64,000 bases of DNA from assembly GCF_030440595.1 (NCBI RefSeq), contig NZ_CP047452.1, positions 496,001-560,000 on the forward strand, read 5' to 3'. The stretch comes from Corynebacterium glucuronolyticum DSM 44120 (lineage in GTDB: Bacteria > Actinomycetota > Actinomycetes > Mycobacteriales > Mycobacteriaceae). The notes beneath the pieces are model-generated. The model was given only the letters and a program-made list of their open reading frames with translations. It made no database searches and was not told where the DNA came from. Each line of letters begins with the position of its first letter. Position 1 is the first letter of the stretch. The translations under genes and the position numbers were made by a program. Positions 26,975 to 35,316 of the stretch are shown piece after piece.

Positions 26975-27178
26975 CTACGTGGTTCGCGGAAGGATCGGGC
27001 CGAAGAGCTGGATATCGATCACGGGTCCCAGCTGCCGGGCGAGGGGCGGGGCAGGGATCGAAGCGAGGGGTTCGAACTGGTAGATGAAGCGGAGGATACA
27101 CAGTCCGACGATCTGGCCGGCAGCGAGTTGGATGCGCAGCTTGGCATCGGGGTCTCCCAGCTTCTGGGCCAAGGGGAC
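26975..27178 (-). pseudogene. C-terminal fragment of a TetR-family regulator
   Basis: Reading on the minus strand, about 65 codons ending at TAG 26975 give GDPDAKLRIQLAAGQIVGLC, then ILRFIYQFEPLASIP and a tail ending GPILPRTT. This is the pattern of the ligand-domain C-terminus of actinobacterial TetR regulators (GLxxxRYxxxxEPLAS). No DNA-binding domain precedes it; the frame continues into the antisense of the neighbouring fragment. The gene has been truncated by a rearrangement near 27170-27190. Confidence 0.5.
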
Positions 27179-27179
27179 A

Positions 27180-28131
27180 TGCAGTGCGAGGGCTACGAGA
27201 TCCTCATGCCCCAGCTCGCGCCCATCCACATGCGTCTGTTCGCGCCGGTGCTGTGCATGGCGGGCTACAACGTGCGGCTGTTGGAGAAGGCCTCCGACGA
27301 TGGCATCGAGGTGGGCCTCAAGTACGTCAACAACGATTCCTGCTACCCGGCCATCGTCGTCATCGGCCAGTTCATCAGCCAGTTCCTGAGCGGGCAGGCC
27401 GACCCGGACCGCACCGCCGTGGGGATCACCCAAACGGGTGGTCAGTGTCGCGCGAGCAACTACGCTGGGCTCCTGCGCAAGGGGCTTGTCGACGCTGGGT
27501 ACCCCCAGGTTCCCGTCATCGCACTGTCTGCTCAGGGCATTGAATCCAACCCCGGTTTCTCCATCACGCCGAAGATGCTGCACAAGGCCTTCCAGGCCGT
27601 CACCGTCGGCAATGTCCTGGAGAAGGCGCTGCTCCGCACCCGCCCGTACCAGATTGACGGCAATGTCGATCAACTGTACGAGAAATGGGACCGCATCAGC
27701 CGCGACTGGTTCACAGGTAGGCACTTCGTGCCTGCGCTAAAGAAGCGTCTCGGGTTCGGTGCCCTCATCCGCGCCATCGTCGCGGACTTCGATGCCGTGG
27801 AGCTGCAGCAGATCCCGCGCAAGCCACGCGTCGGCCTGGTGGGCGAGATCCTCGTCCAGTTCCACCCGGATGCCAATAACCACGCGGTGGCCACCATTGA
27901 GGCTGAGGGTTGCGAGGCGGAACTGCCGTCGCTGGCGCAGTTCTTCCACATGAGCCTCATAAACTCGCACTTCAAGGAGACGATCGTCGGCTCCATGACG
28001 ACGAACCAGCGTCGCCTCTAGGACTTTGCCCTGTGGGGCATGCAGCAGTACGAAAAGTTCGCCCGCAAGGCGCTTGCTGCCTCCGACCGCTTTGAGCCCG
28101 GCCCCAACACCAAGCCTTCGAAACCGTTAGG
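27180..28131 (+). pseudogene. Fragment of 2-hydroxyacyl-CoA dehydratase activase-related protein, with internal amber stop
   Basis: About 310 codons correspond to the C-terminal part of the large acyl-CoA dehydratase activase-related proteins of anaerobes. Blocks include GLKYVNNDSCYPAIVVIGQF, GITQTGGQCRASNYAGLLRK, NPGFSITPKML and RTRPYQ. The frame is interrupted by TAG at 28019-28021, after which it continues as DFALWGMQQYEKFARKAL. It has no N-terminal domains and no own start, and ends abruptly near 28131. The full protein is about 1400 residues in clostridia. It is therefore a dead remnant, probably foreign. Confidence 0.75.
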
Positions 28132-28540
28132 CCGTTTCCAGGTGCTCTTCTTCTCTTCCGGAGGAACTCATCCTGAACCAACGGAACGTACAAGGGAAGC
28201 GGACGGGCCAGTCCGCGTCCGAATCCATATCAAAAAGTTCCTGGAGGCTAAACAGCTCGTCGCTGTCTACTGTGGATGGCAGCGCGAGGATAGTGACCAA
28301 TTCGTATACGCCGTATTGATTGAGCTCCTGCGTCGCAAAATCCTCCCACGGCTTGATCTCAGTGATGAGGAAGCGAAACGTGGAATTGTCGGGGTCGCGG
28401 GTTTGGCAAACTGCTTGTTCACTGGCTAGTAGCACTGTGACCTTTTGCCTTACTGAATCTAGACATGCCTCGTAGCGTCGCTTCGCCGCGTCGAGATCGT
28501 CAGTGCTGGACAAAAAAGTCGTTTTGAAACAAATAATCAC
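28127..28540 (-). CDS. Hypothetical protein in the decayed patch
   Basis: A 137-residue reading frame starting at GTG 28540 with AGAGGTG 7 bases upstream. The product (beginning MIICFKTTFLSSTDDLDAAK) has a mixed, plausible composition with helical segments and no membrane helix or known motif. Its 3' end abuts the dehydratase fragment. Palindromic iterons lie about 90 bases upstream. A plus-strand frame overlaps it but reads less like a protein. Function unknown; it may itself be a foreign gene remnant. Confidence 0.4.
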   Translation of the reverse strand: MIICFKTTFLSSTDDLDAAKRRYEACLDSVRQKVTVLLASEQAVCQTRDPDNSTFRFLITEIKPWEDFATQELNQYGVYELVTILALPSTVDSDELFSLQELFDMDSDADWPVRFPCTFRWFRMSSSGREEEHLETA

Positions 28541-28634
28541 GCTCGCACCTCTATAACTCTTGAATCTGTGGCGTACTTACAATGCGCGGAGCAGGAGAGG
28601 CATAGACACGAAAGAGTAGACATGGACAGATATG

Positions 28635-28688
28635 TACATATATGTACGGAAATACATATATGTACGGAAGTTACATATATGTACGGAA
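28635..28688. repeat. Three palindromic iterons TACATATATGTACGGAA
   Basis: Copies begin at 28635, 28653 and 28672. Each contains TACATATATGTA, and the first lies in a perfect 14-base palindrome GTACATATATGTAC. Spacing of 18-19 bases puts them roughly two helical turns apart. They are upstream of the minus-strand ORF at 28127-28540. Confidence 0.75.
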
Positions 28689-28993
28689 ATAGTATCGTAC
28701 AACTGCCCGCTCACCTGCCACTGTAACTAAACAAAGCGCGAACGAACCTGTCCTAAAAGGAACGAAACCAGACCCGCCCAGACCCGCTACGCGCTCAACC
28801 GTTTCGAAACGCCCCAAAAAGGTGTGTAGCCTGTTCCCAAGCGGAGGCAAGCGGACACAGTGTGGCTGCTGCCGAGTCAAGAGGAAGTAACCCGAGCACA
28901 CGCAAAGCCGCACACCAGCTGCTCTGCGCTAGGATGGCAGAAGAACGAGAGGGGGACACGCGGGTACTTGCGTACCACGGGGGCGGCGTGTAT
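28689..28993. other. Non-coding stretch upstream of infA
   Basis: Open frames such as 28671-28913 on the minus strand have no ribosome site and an unlikely composition. No gene is supported. Confidence 0.4.
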
Positions 28994-29004
28994 TGTGCTA
29001 GCTT
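28994..29004 (+). promoter_or_regulatory. Extended -10 promoter element upstream of infA
   Basis: TGTGCTAGCTT combines the extended TGTGN motif with a TANNNT hexamer, the pattern of strong actinobacterial promoters. No -35 is recognisable. The leader to infA would be about 140 bases. Confidence 0.45.
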
Positions 29005-29151
29005 GGTGTCTCTTTATACGGGATACCTATGCAGTGATACTCGATAGGACTCGCAAGGGTCCTGATAGCAAACAATGGCAGCGGATGCCGATGAACGCTG
29101 AACAACGCTGATGTGGTCAGCGGTGTCTAGTTGCCGGAAAACGTGGAGGAT

Positions 29152-29370
29152 ATGGCTAAGGAAGGCGCAATTGAAGTTGAGGGTCGCATTGTCGAGCCTC
29201 TGCCCAACGCAATGTTCCGTGTCGAGCTGGACAACGGACACAAAGTGCTTGCTCACATCTCGGGCAAGATGCGCCAGCACTACATCCGCATCCTTCCCGA
29301 GGACCGTGTCGTCGTAGAGCTGTCGCCCTACGATCTCACCCGCGGTCGCATCGTGTACCGCTACAAGTAA
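29152..29370 (+). CDS. infA: Translation initiation factor IF-1
   Basis: IF-1 (72 residues) is an OB-fold protein that binds the ribosomal A site during initiation. [20 protein letters not shown] and RGRIVYRYK at the ends are canonical. The start at 29152 gives the usual length; a TTG 21 bases upstream in frame would add seven residues, and GTGGAGG lies between them. Unlike in M. tuberculosis, rpmJ does not follow. Confidence 0.96.
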   Translation: MAKEGAIEVEGRIVEPLPNAMFRVELDNGHKVLAHISGKMRQHYIRILPEDRVVVELSPYDLTRGRIVYRYK

Positions 29371-29626
29371 TAACGTAAGCCTCCTTACTCCAGGCTGGGG
29401 AAACCGGTTGCACCCAAAAACCTGTGTCCCGCGCAACTGAAACGATGCGCGGGTCGTGGCACAAGCAACACGAACCCTGGCTTTCTTTACCTCCGGCTAC
29501 GGTGGCTGGAGCCGTCCGTAATCCACAACCCAACTCCCCGGCGTTCCGCCCCGGGTAAAGCGTTGTGTTAGGGACGGATGAGTAGGGAGAAAACCACCGC
29601 AACAACCGGAAAGGTACGTTCCACTT

Positions 29627-29995
29627 ATGGCACGTCTAGCTGGTGTGGATCTTCCGCGCAACAAGCGCATGGAAGTTGCACTGACTTACATTTATGGCAT
29701 CGGGCCCGCCCGAGCCAAGAAACTGCTGGAAGAGACCGGCATTTCTCCCGACCTGCGCACCGACAACCTCACGGACGAGCAGATTGCTTCCCTCCGTGAC
29801 GTGATCGAGGCGAGCTGGAAGGTCGAGGGTGACCTGCGTCGTCAGGTTGCTGCCGACATCCGCCGCAAGATCGAAATTGGTTGCTACCAGGGCATGCGCC
29901 ACCGTCGTGGCCTGCCTGTTCACGGTCAGCGCACCAAGACCAACGCTCGTACCCGCAAGGGCCCGAAGAAGACGATCGCAGGAAAGAAGAAGTAA
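29627..29995 (+). CDS. rpsM: 30S ribosomal protein S13
   Basis: S13 (122 residues) sits in the head of the 30S subunit and contacts the P-site t[23 protein letters not shown] and [20 protein letters not shown] are diagnostic. First of rpsM-rpsK-rpsD-rpoA-rplQ; the 256 bases upstream contain no rpmJ. Confidence 0.97.
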   Translation: MARLAGVDLPRNKRMEVALTYIYGIGPARAKKLLEETGISPDLRTDNLTDEQIASLRDVIEASWKVEGDLRRQVAADIRRKIEIGCYQGMRHRRGLPVHGQRTKTNARTRKGPKKTIAGKKK

Positions 29996-29998
29996 TAC

Positions 29999-30400
29999 AT
30001 GCCTCCAAAGTCTCGTGCCGGCCGCCGTACTGGCCGCCGGATTCAGAAGAAGAACGTGGCTCAGGGCCACGCATACATCAAGTCCACGTTTAACAACACC
30101 ATCGTGTCCATCACGGACCCGTCGGGCGCTGTGATTTCCTGGGCATCCTCCGGCCACGTTGGCTTCAAGGGTTCCCGTAAGTCCACTCCGTTCGCCGCAC
30201 AGATGGCTGCCGAGAACGCTGCCCGCAAGGCAATGGATCACGGCATGAAGAAGGTTGACGTGTTTGTCAAGGGCCCGGGCTCAGGTCGTGAGACCGCTAT
30301 CCGCTCCCTCCAGGCAGCTGGCCTCGAGGTCACCTCGATGTCGGACGTTACGCCGCAGCCGCACAATGGCTGCCGTCCCCCCAAGCGTCGCCGGGTTTAA
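29999..30400 (+). CDS. rpsK: 30S ribosomal protein S11
   Basis: S11 (133 residues) lines the mRNA path on the platform of the 30S subunit. [19 protein letters not shown] and the C-terminal [18 protein letters not shown] are canonical. It starts 3 bases after rpsM. Confidence 0.97.
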   Translation: MPPKSRAGRRTGRRIQKKNVAQGHAYIKSTFNNTIVSITDPSGAVISWASSGHVGFKGSRKSTPFAAQMAAENAARKAMDHGMKKVDVFVKGPGSGRETAIRSLQAAGLEVTSMSDVTPQPHNGCRPPKRRRV

Positions 30401-30421
30401 GTAAAGGAGAAAGGATAAGTT

Positions 30422-31027
30422 ATGGCACGTTACACTGGCCCCGCCACACGTAAATCTCGCCGTCTCCGCACCGACCTGGTTGGTGGAGATATGGCGTTCG
30501 AGCGTCGCCCCTACCCCCCGGGACAGGCTGGCCGCGCTCGCATCAAGGAATCTGAATACCTGATTCAGCTGCAGGAGAAGCAGAAGGCTCGCTTCACCTA
30601 CGGCATCATGGAAAAGCAGTTCCACCGCTACTACGAAGAGGCTGCCCGTCGCAAGGGTAAGACCGGTGACAACCTGGTCATCCTCCTCGAGTCGCGTCTT
30701 GACAACGTGATCTACCGCGCAGGTCTGGCTCGCACCCGTCGCCAGGCTCGCCAGCTGGTCACCCACGGCCACTTCCTGGTTAACGGTGTGAAGACGAACA
30801 TTCCGTCTTTCCAGGTCTCCCAGTACGACATCATCGATGTCAAGGAGAAGTCCCGGAAGATGCTGTGGTTCGAAGAGGCTCAGGACGGCCTCGTCGACGC
30901 TGTCGTACCTGCATGGCTGCAGGTTGTTCCGTCCACTCTGCGTATCCTCGTGCACCAGCTGCCCGAGCGTGCTCAGATCGACATTCCGCTGCAGGAGCAG
31001 CTGATCGTCGAGTTCTACTCCAAGTAA
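30422..31027 (+). CDS. rpsD: 30S ribosomal protein S4
   Basis: S4 (201 residues) nucleates 16S rRNA folding and is a decoding-fidelity protein. MARYTGPATRKSRRLRTDL, then the S4 RNA-binding domain (LESRLDNVIYRAGLARTRRQARQLVTHGHFLVN). It lacks the N-terminal zinc-finger cysteines (C-minus form). Confidence 0.97.
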   Translation: MARYTGPATRKSRRLRTDLVGGDMAFERRPYPPGQAGRARIKESEYLIQLQEKQKARFTYGIMEKQFHRYYEEAARRKGKTGDNLVILLESRLDNVIYRAGLARTRRQARQLVTHGHFLVNGVKTNIPSFQVSQYDIIDVKEKSRKMLWFEEAQDGLVDAVVPAWLQVVPSTLRILVHQLPERAQIDIPLQEQLIVEFYSK

Positions 31028-31115
31028 TCCTTGGAGCTAACTAGAACCCCATAATCCTTTTAATGCCACGAGGGCGCAATATAGCGGGCGCCCACCAAAG
31101 GAGAAAACAAGTTTC

Positions 31116-32132
31116 ATGCTCATCTCACAGCGTCCAGTACTGACTGAGGAGCCGATCGATTCCGCGCGTAGCCGGTTCACCATTGAGCCGCTCGAGCCGG
31201 GCTTCGGCTACACCCTGGGTAACTCCCTTCGTCGCACGCTGCTGTCGTCCATTCCGGGCGCAGCCGTGACGTCGATCAAGATCGACGGTGTTCTCCACGA
31301 GTTCACCACGATCACGGGCGTGAAGGAAGATGTTTCTGACATCGTCCTGAACGTCAAAGGCATCGTCCTGTCTTCGGATTCGGATGAGCCCGTCGTTATG
31401 TACCTCAATAAGGAGGGCGCAGGCGAGGTTAAGGCCGGCGACATTCAGCCCCCGGCCGGCGTGGAAATCCACAACCCGGATCTCCACCTGGCAACGTTGA
31501 ACGACGATGGCCGTCTGAACATGGAGCTTGTCGTTGAACGTGGCCGCGGGTACGTGCCTGCTGCTATGAACAACGATGTTGCTGAGATCGGCCGCATTCC
31601 GGTCGACCAGATTTACTCCCCGGTTCTCAAGGTCAGCTACAAGGTCGAGGCAACGCGTGTTGAGCAGCGCACCGACTTTGACAAGCTGGTTATTGATGTG
31701 GAGACCAAGAACTCCATTACCGCCCGCGATGCCATGGCATCCGCCGGTAAGACTCTCGTGGAACTGTTCGGCCTCGCTCGCGAGCTGAACACTGCGGCAG
31801 AGGGAATCGAAATCGGTGCATCCCCGCTTGAGGGCGATCACACCGCCTCGTACTCCATGCCGATTGAGGATTTGGACTTTTCCGTTCGCTCCTACAACTG
31901 CCTGAAGCGTCAGGAAATCCACACCGTCGGTGAGCTCGCTGAGTGCACCGAGTCGGACCTGCTGGATATCCGGAACTTCGGTCAGAAGTCCATCAACGAG
32001 GTAAAGGTCAAGCTCGCCGGGCTGGGCCTCACCCTGAAGGACGCTCCGGAGGACTTCGACGTCACCACCGTTGAGGGGTACGACGCGGAGTCCGGTGGAT
32101 ACCACGATCCGGACGCTGACGTAGACGAATAA
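31116..32132 (+). CDS. rpoA: DNA-directed RNA polymerase subunit alpha
   Basis: RpoA (338 residues) dimerises to start assembly of RNA polymerase; its C-terminal domain contacts UP elements and activators. [31 protein letters not shown] is the N-terminal assembly motif, and the C-terminal domain has [30 protein letters not shown]. It ends in an acidic tail. An 88-base spacer with AAAGGAG precedes it. Confidence 0.98.
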   Translation: MLISQRPVLTEEPIDSARSRFTIEPLEPGFGYTLGNSLRRTLLSSIPGAAVTSIKIDGVLHEFTTITGVKEDVSDIVLNVKGIVLSSDSDEPVVMYLNKEGAGEVKAGDIQPPAGVEIHNPDLHLATLNDDGRLNMELVVERGRGYVPAAMNNDVAEIGRIPVDQIYSPVLKVSYKVEATRVEQRTDFDKLVIDVETKNSITARDAMASAGKTLVELFGLARELNTAAEGIEIGASPLEGDHTASYSMPIEDLDFSVRSYNCLKRQEIHTVGELAECTESDLLDIRNFGQKSINEVKVKLAGLGLTLKDAPEDFDVTTVEGYDAESGGYHDPDADVDE

Positions 32133-32208
32133 GAAGGAAAAGGGCGGTCGAATTTGTCGGCGCGCGCTTTGACAATCTGAACTTAAACCAACACGAGGAG
32201 TTAATCCT

Positions 32209-32733
32209 ATGCCAACCCCGAAGAAGGGACCGCGTCTCGGTGGCTCTGCCCAGAACCAGAAGCACATTCTGGCTAACCTGGCTGCGCAGCTGATCGAGCA
32301 CGGCGCAATCAAGACGACGGACGCCAAGGCTAAGCTGCTGCGCCCGTACGTAGAGAAGATCATCACCAAGGCCAAGGCTGGCACGGTTGCTGATCGTCGC
32401 AACGTTCTGAAGAAGATCGCTGACAAGCAGGTTGTTGCTTACCTGTTCAACGAGCTCGCCCCCCAGTTCGAGGGCCGCGAGGGCGGTTACACCCGCATCG
32501 TGAAGCTCGGCCAGCGCAAGGGCGATGGTGCTTCCATTTCCCAGATCTCCCTGGTTCTCGAGCCCACCGTTTCCAAGGAAGCTGAGCGCGCTACCCGCGC
32601 CGCAGCCTCCAAGAAGGCTGAGAAGGCCGAGGAGACCAAGGCTGAGGAAGCCCCCGAGGTCGATGCTGAGCCCGCCACCGACGCTGAGGCTGAGGCCGAG
32701 GCTAAGGAAGAGGCCACCGAGGACGAGAAGTAA
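32209..32733 (+). CDS. rplQ: 50S ribosomal protein L17
   Basis: L17 (174 residues) lies at the peptide exit region. [25 protein letters not shown] is canonical. After about residue 120 it carries a low-complexity Ala/Glu/Lys tail ([20 protein letters not shown]), longer than the E. coli protein; such tails are usual in Actinobacteria. Confidence 0.96.
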   Translation: MPTPKKGPRLGGSAQNQKHILANLAAQLIEHGAIKTTDAKAKLLRPYVEKIITKAKAGTVADRRNVLKKIADKQVVAYLFNELAPQFEGREGGYTRIVKLGQRKGDGASISQISLVLEPTVSKEAERATRAAASKKAEKAEETKAEEAPEVDAEPATDAEAEAEAKEEATEDEK

Positions 32734-32747
32734 TTCTCTTTCTCTTC

Positions 32748-32779
32748 ATCCCCCGCACCACGTGTGCGGGGGATTTTTT
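32748..32779 (+). terminator. Terminator of the rpoA-rplQ operon
   Basis: A perfect 11-base stem ATCCCCCGCAC / GTGCGGGGGAT with loop CACGT and T6. Confidence 0.92.
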
Positions 32780-32845
32780 GCTTGTCGACGCCCACACGCA
32801 CCTCCCCTCACCGCTTAAGCGGGGCTTCCGCTTTGCTCGTGGAAG

Positions 32846-32873
32846 TAAAAACGCGCCTCAAAAGAGGCGCGTT
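32846..32873 (-). terminator. Terminator of the second secreted-protein gene
   Basis: AACGCGCCTC / GAGGCGCGTT with a 4-base loop, followed on the minus strand by TTTTAC, just beyond the stop of the 32890-33654 gene. Confidence 0.8.
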
Positions 32874-32889
32874 AGAGTGTGAGGAGCGT

Positions 32890-33654
32890 TTAGCCAAGCA
32901 TAGCCTGCAGCTGCGGGAAAGCGGCTGCAGCTACAGCGATGAGCACGGCGATGACGCCGGCCACAACAACACCAATTCCGGCGCCATTTAGTTCACCATC
33001 TTCCGTGCTGAGGGCGGAGGGCTCTTTGGAGTTGTCTGGCTTTGACGGTTTATCAGGCGTAAGCGTTGTCGTTGGAACCTTCGTGCGTTCCGGAATCTTG
33101 ATATCTTCGGGTTTCCTCAGATTATCCAGCTTTGCGGAAGTAGTTGCCTCCTGAAGAAGCTTTTGGTCAGCTTCAATTTTCGCCAAGTCGTCGCTGTTAG
33201 GCTTTGTTTCATCGAAGGACCTGTTTTCAGCGCAGGCGCGTAATGCGGGAAGAAGCCCTGTTCGGATAGCCATAGCGTCTTGAACAACTTTCACGTCAGC
33301 CTTAAACCGGGCGTTCTCAGCGTTGGCCAAGGCCTTTTTGTCGTCGTAGGTAAGGCTCTCAGTATCTGGCGAAATAGGGGAGGCGTAGACACCATTGTCG
33401 AAATCCTGTCGCAGAGTCTTGAGACCCTTCTTGTCTCTTTCCAGCTCATGCGAGTACAGCGTTACGTATTCCTTAGCCTTTTCAGGAGTCATATCCTCGA
33501 AGAAGGGCAGATACGAGAACTTCTTTTCCGTGTCATTAAATCTGAAAGTGCAGGTCCCTCCCTCTACATTTACAGAAGCAGAATTAGCAACTGGTGTTAG
33601 GGCTCCAATGGTCACTGCGGTAGCAGAGACAAGAGCGAGAGCGGTTTTTCTCAT
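32890..33654 (-). CDS. Secreted, C-terminally membrane-anchored helical protein (paralogue of 11443-11994)
   Basis: A 254-residue protein of unknown function. Signal peptide MRKTALALVSATAVTIGAL with cleavage near ANSA, a GGTCTFRFNDTEKK block, a charged helical middle, LPALRACAENR, then a linker rich in Pro/Lys/Thr (PERTKVPTTTLTPDKPSKPD) and a C-terminal helix GAGIGVVVAGVIAVLIAVAAA followed by FPQLQAMLG. It shares this order and both Cys with the 11443-11994 protein but has about 70 more residues in the middle and linker. The frame is open for 130 codons upstream, but GGAGA before 33654 and the signal peptide fix the start. It is divergent from the DUF2892 gene. Confidence 0.78.
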   Translation of the reverse strand: MRKTALALVSATAVTIGALTPVANSASVNVEGGTCTFRFNDTEKKFSYLPFFEDMTPEKAKEYVTLYSHELERDKKGLKTLRQDFDNGVYASPISPDTESLTYDDKKALANAENARFKADVKVVQDAMAIRTGLLPALRACAENRSFDETKPNSDDLAKIEADQKLLQEATTSAKLDNLRKPEDIKIPERTKVPTTTLTPDKPSKPDNSKEPSALSTEDGELNGAGIGVVVAGVIAVLIAVAAAAFPQLQAMLG

Positions 33655-33715
33655 GGGGGATCTCCGTAGGTGCTTTCCTGGTGGACAGGAAGAATCAAGT
33701 TTTCGCGTATTGATA

Positions 33716-33728
33716 GTACACGGTGTAC
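33716..33728. promoter_or_regulatory. Inverted repeat in the divergent region
   Basis: GTACAC-G-GTGTAC lies between the secreted-protein gene and the DUF2892 gene, 62 and 107 bases from their starts. It is a plausible operator for either. Confidence 0.35.
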
Positions 33729-33834
33729 AGCTAAAAAGCTCGGTGAAAATATTTTGTGTGCATTCGCACTCGGACAAATATGGTTCGGATGAGAATATAT
33801 TTAAGGTAGAAACTACGTCTACTGAGGAGGAACT

Positions 33835-34041
33835 ATGAAGGCGAATGAGTCGGTGGTCGACCGTGTGGTACGCGGGGGAATTGCCGCAGGAGCTGCAGGG
33901 CTGGCGCTGGGTGTCGCCAAGCCGAAATCGGCGCCGCAAATTGGGTTGCTTGCTGTGGCGGCGGTGATGGGTGCGACGGCGGCAATCGGTGCGTGCCCGA
34001 TCTACAGCGCACTCGGGATATCGACCTGTAAGGCGAAGTAG
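33835..34041 (+). CDS. DUF2892-type small membrane protein
   Basis: A 68-residue protein with two hydrophobic helices (GGIAAGAAGLALGVA and IGLLAVAAVMGATAAIGACP) and the C-terminal motif ACPIYSALGIST-Cys. This is the YgaP-like transmembrane domain family; in larger proteins it anchors rhodanese domains. AGGAGGAACT precedes the ATG. Role here unknown. Confidence 0.8.
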   Translation: MKANESVVDRVVRGGIAAGAAGLALGVAKPKSAPQIGLLAVAAVMGATAAIGACPIYSALGISTCKAK

Positions 34042-34075
34042 AACCACGAAGGTCGGGGCGCGGTCGGGCGCCCAC

Positions 34076-34081
34076 TACACT
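34076..34081 (+). promoter_or_regulatory. -10 element of truA, possible leaderless start
   Basis: TACACT ends 8 bases before the ATG at 34090, and no ribosome-binding site is visible. Confidence 0.35.
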
Positions 34082-34089
34082 GTGTGGTT

Positions 34090-34944
34090 ATGACAGTGAA
34101 CCTCCGCTTCGACATTGCCTATGACGGGACAAACTTCCATGGGTGGGCAACGCAAAAAGGTGGACTCCGCACCGTACAGCAAACGATCGAGGAAGCACTG
34201 CGACTCGTGCTGCGGTTGGATGACTCCTACCAGCTCACCGTCGCAGGCCGAACTGACGCGGGGGTGCACGCCACAGGGCAGGTGGCCAACATGGTGGTGC
34301 CCGAGTCCTGTCTGGAGCAGCGCTCCATTGACGGCGACCCAGCCCGGCTTACCCGTCGGCTCAACAAACTTCTGCCTGACGATATCTCCCTGCTCGCCGT
34401 CAGTGCTGCACCGGAAGCCTTCGACGCACGATTCGGGGCACTTCGCCGCTACTACGAATATCGTGTCACCACACGTCCGGGCGGCCCCCTACCTTTGCGG
34501 AGGTTTGATACCGCTACCTGGAAAAAGCCTGTAGATATCGATGTTGTATCAGCATGTGCATCGGCCTTTGTAGGGCTGCATGACTTCGCCGCACTGTGCA
34601 AGCACAAACCTCACGCCACCACGATCCGCACCGTCGAAACGTTCACATGGGAAGACATATCAACTCCCCGTGAGCCACAGACCTACCTTGCAAAGGTCAG
34701 CGCAGATGCGTTCTGCTGGTCCATGGTGCGCTCCCTCGTCGGAGCATGTCTCGCCGTGGGGGAGGGGCGCCGGGATCTCTCATTCGCACCACACCTGCTC
34801 ACCCTGAAAGAACGAGCCGCCGATGTTCCCGTCGCGTCGGCATGCGGACTGACCCTCACAGGAGTGGACTATCCCAGTGATGCGGAGCTTCCGAGCCGAG
34901 CAGAAGAGACAAGGCGCAAGCGAACAGCCGATGAAATTGAGTAG
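34090..34944 (+). CDS. truA: tRNA pseudouridine(38-40) synthase
   Basis: TruA (284 residues) converts uridines 38-40 of the anticodon arm to pseudouridine. The catalytic Asp is in AGRTDAGVHATGQV; RRYYEYRV and FCWSMVRSLVG are further family motifs. The ATG at 34090 is chosen over GTG at 34084, which is only two bases from the -10. It follows the rplQ region as in mycobacteria (Rv3455c). Confidence 0.95.
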   Translation: MTVNLRFDIAYDGTNFHGWATQKGGLRTVQQTIEEALRLVLRLDDSYQLTVAGRTDAGVHATGQVANMVVPESCLEQRSIDGDPARLTRRLNKLLPDDISLLAVSAAPEAFDARFGALRRYYEYRVTTRPGGPLPLRRFDTATWKKPVDIDVVSACASAFVGLHDFAALCKHKPHATTIRTVETFTWEDISTPREPQTYLAKVSADAFCWSMVRSLVGACLAVGEGRRDLSFAPHLLTLKERAADVPVASACGLTLTGVDYPSDAELPSRAEETRRKRTADEIE

Positions 34945-35316
34945 CTCAGACCTGAGTAGCTCAGACCAATGAGCGGGCACCTACTCATGGTGAGCCGGAT
35001 ATAGGGGTGGTTCCCGGAGGCAGGTAACTTGACATGGGGCCTTGAAAGAGGCGGTGTCGGAGAGTCGAATCCTCTCTGGGGCGCTAGCGCGTGCGTTCCC
35101 CGTGGGTGCCCCTGGCAGGGGGTTGGCTGAGGAGGCCGTACAAAGAAAGTCTTTGGCATACGGGGAGGTTAGGGGAGTTATAAGCAAAAGGCTCCGGATC
35201 TGTGGAAGGGTAAAGCGGGCACGCCTACCAAAACGCAGCGGAGTGACCGACTACGATGTCTGAGAGATAGATATCACTAACGTACAGAGAACAAACAAAG
35301 GATGTGGGGCTGCGTG
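34945..35316. other. Intergenic region between truA and the DUF6541 gene
   Basis: No gene is supported. The short open frames (for example 35042-35263) are shadows with no ribosome site. A tRNA T-arm-like stretch near 35052-35070 has no matching cloverleaf. Confidence 0.4.

Noticed and set aside
26873..27180. N-terminal 100 codons of the plus-strand frame leading into the dehydratase fragment
   Set aside because: This part does not look like any dehydratase domain and lies antisense to recQ's start and the TetR-like tail; the true homology begins near 27180.
28040..28429. Plus-strand 129-residue frame
   Set aside because: Its first 30 codons are the tail of the dehydratase fragment after the amber stop; the rest is antisense to the more protein-like 28127-28540 frame.
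28635..28688. CRISPR array
   Set aside because: Only three short palindromic units with 1-3 base gaps, no spacers and no cas genes. The same applies to the iterons at 15934-16005.
33655..34047. Long N-terminal extension of the 32890-33654 frame
   Set aside because: It would put 131 residues before a clear signal peptide, is antisense to the DUF2892 gene, and a ribosome site precedes 33654.
35042..35110. tRNA T-arm-like sequence (GAGAG-TCGAATC-CTCTC)
   Set aside because: No acceptor, D or anticodon arm can be paired upstream, and the loop lacks the normal TTC start.
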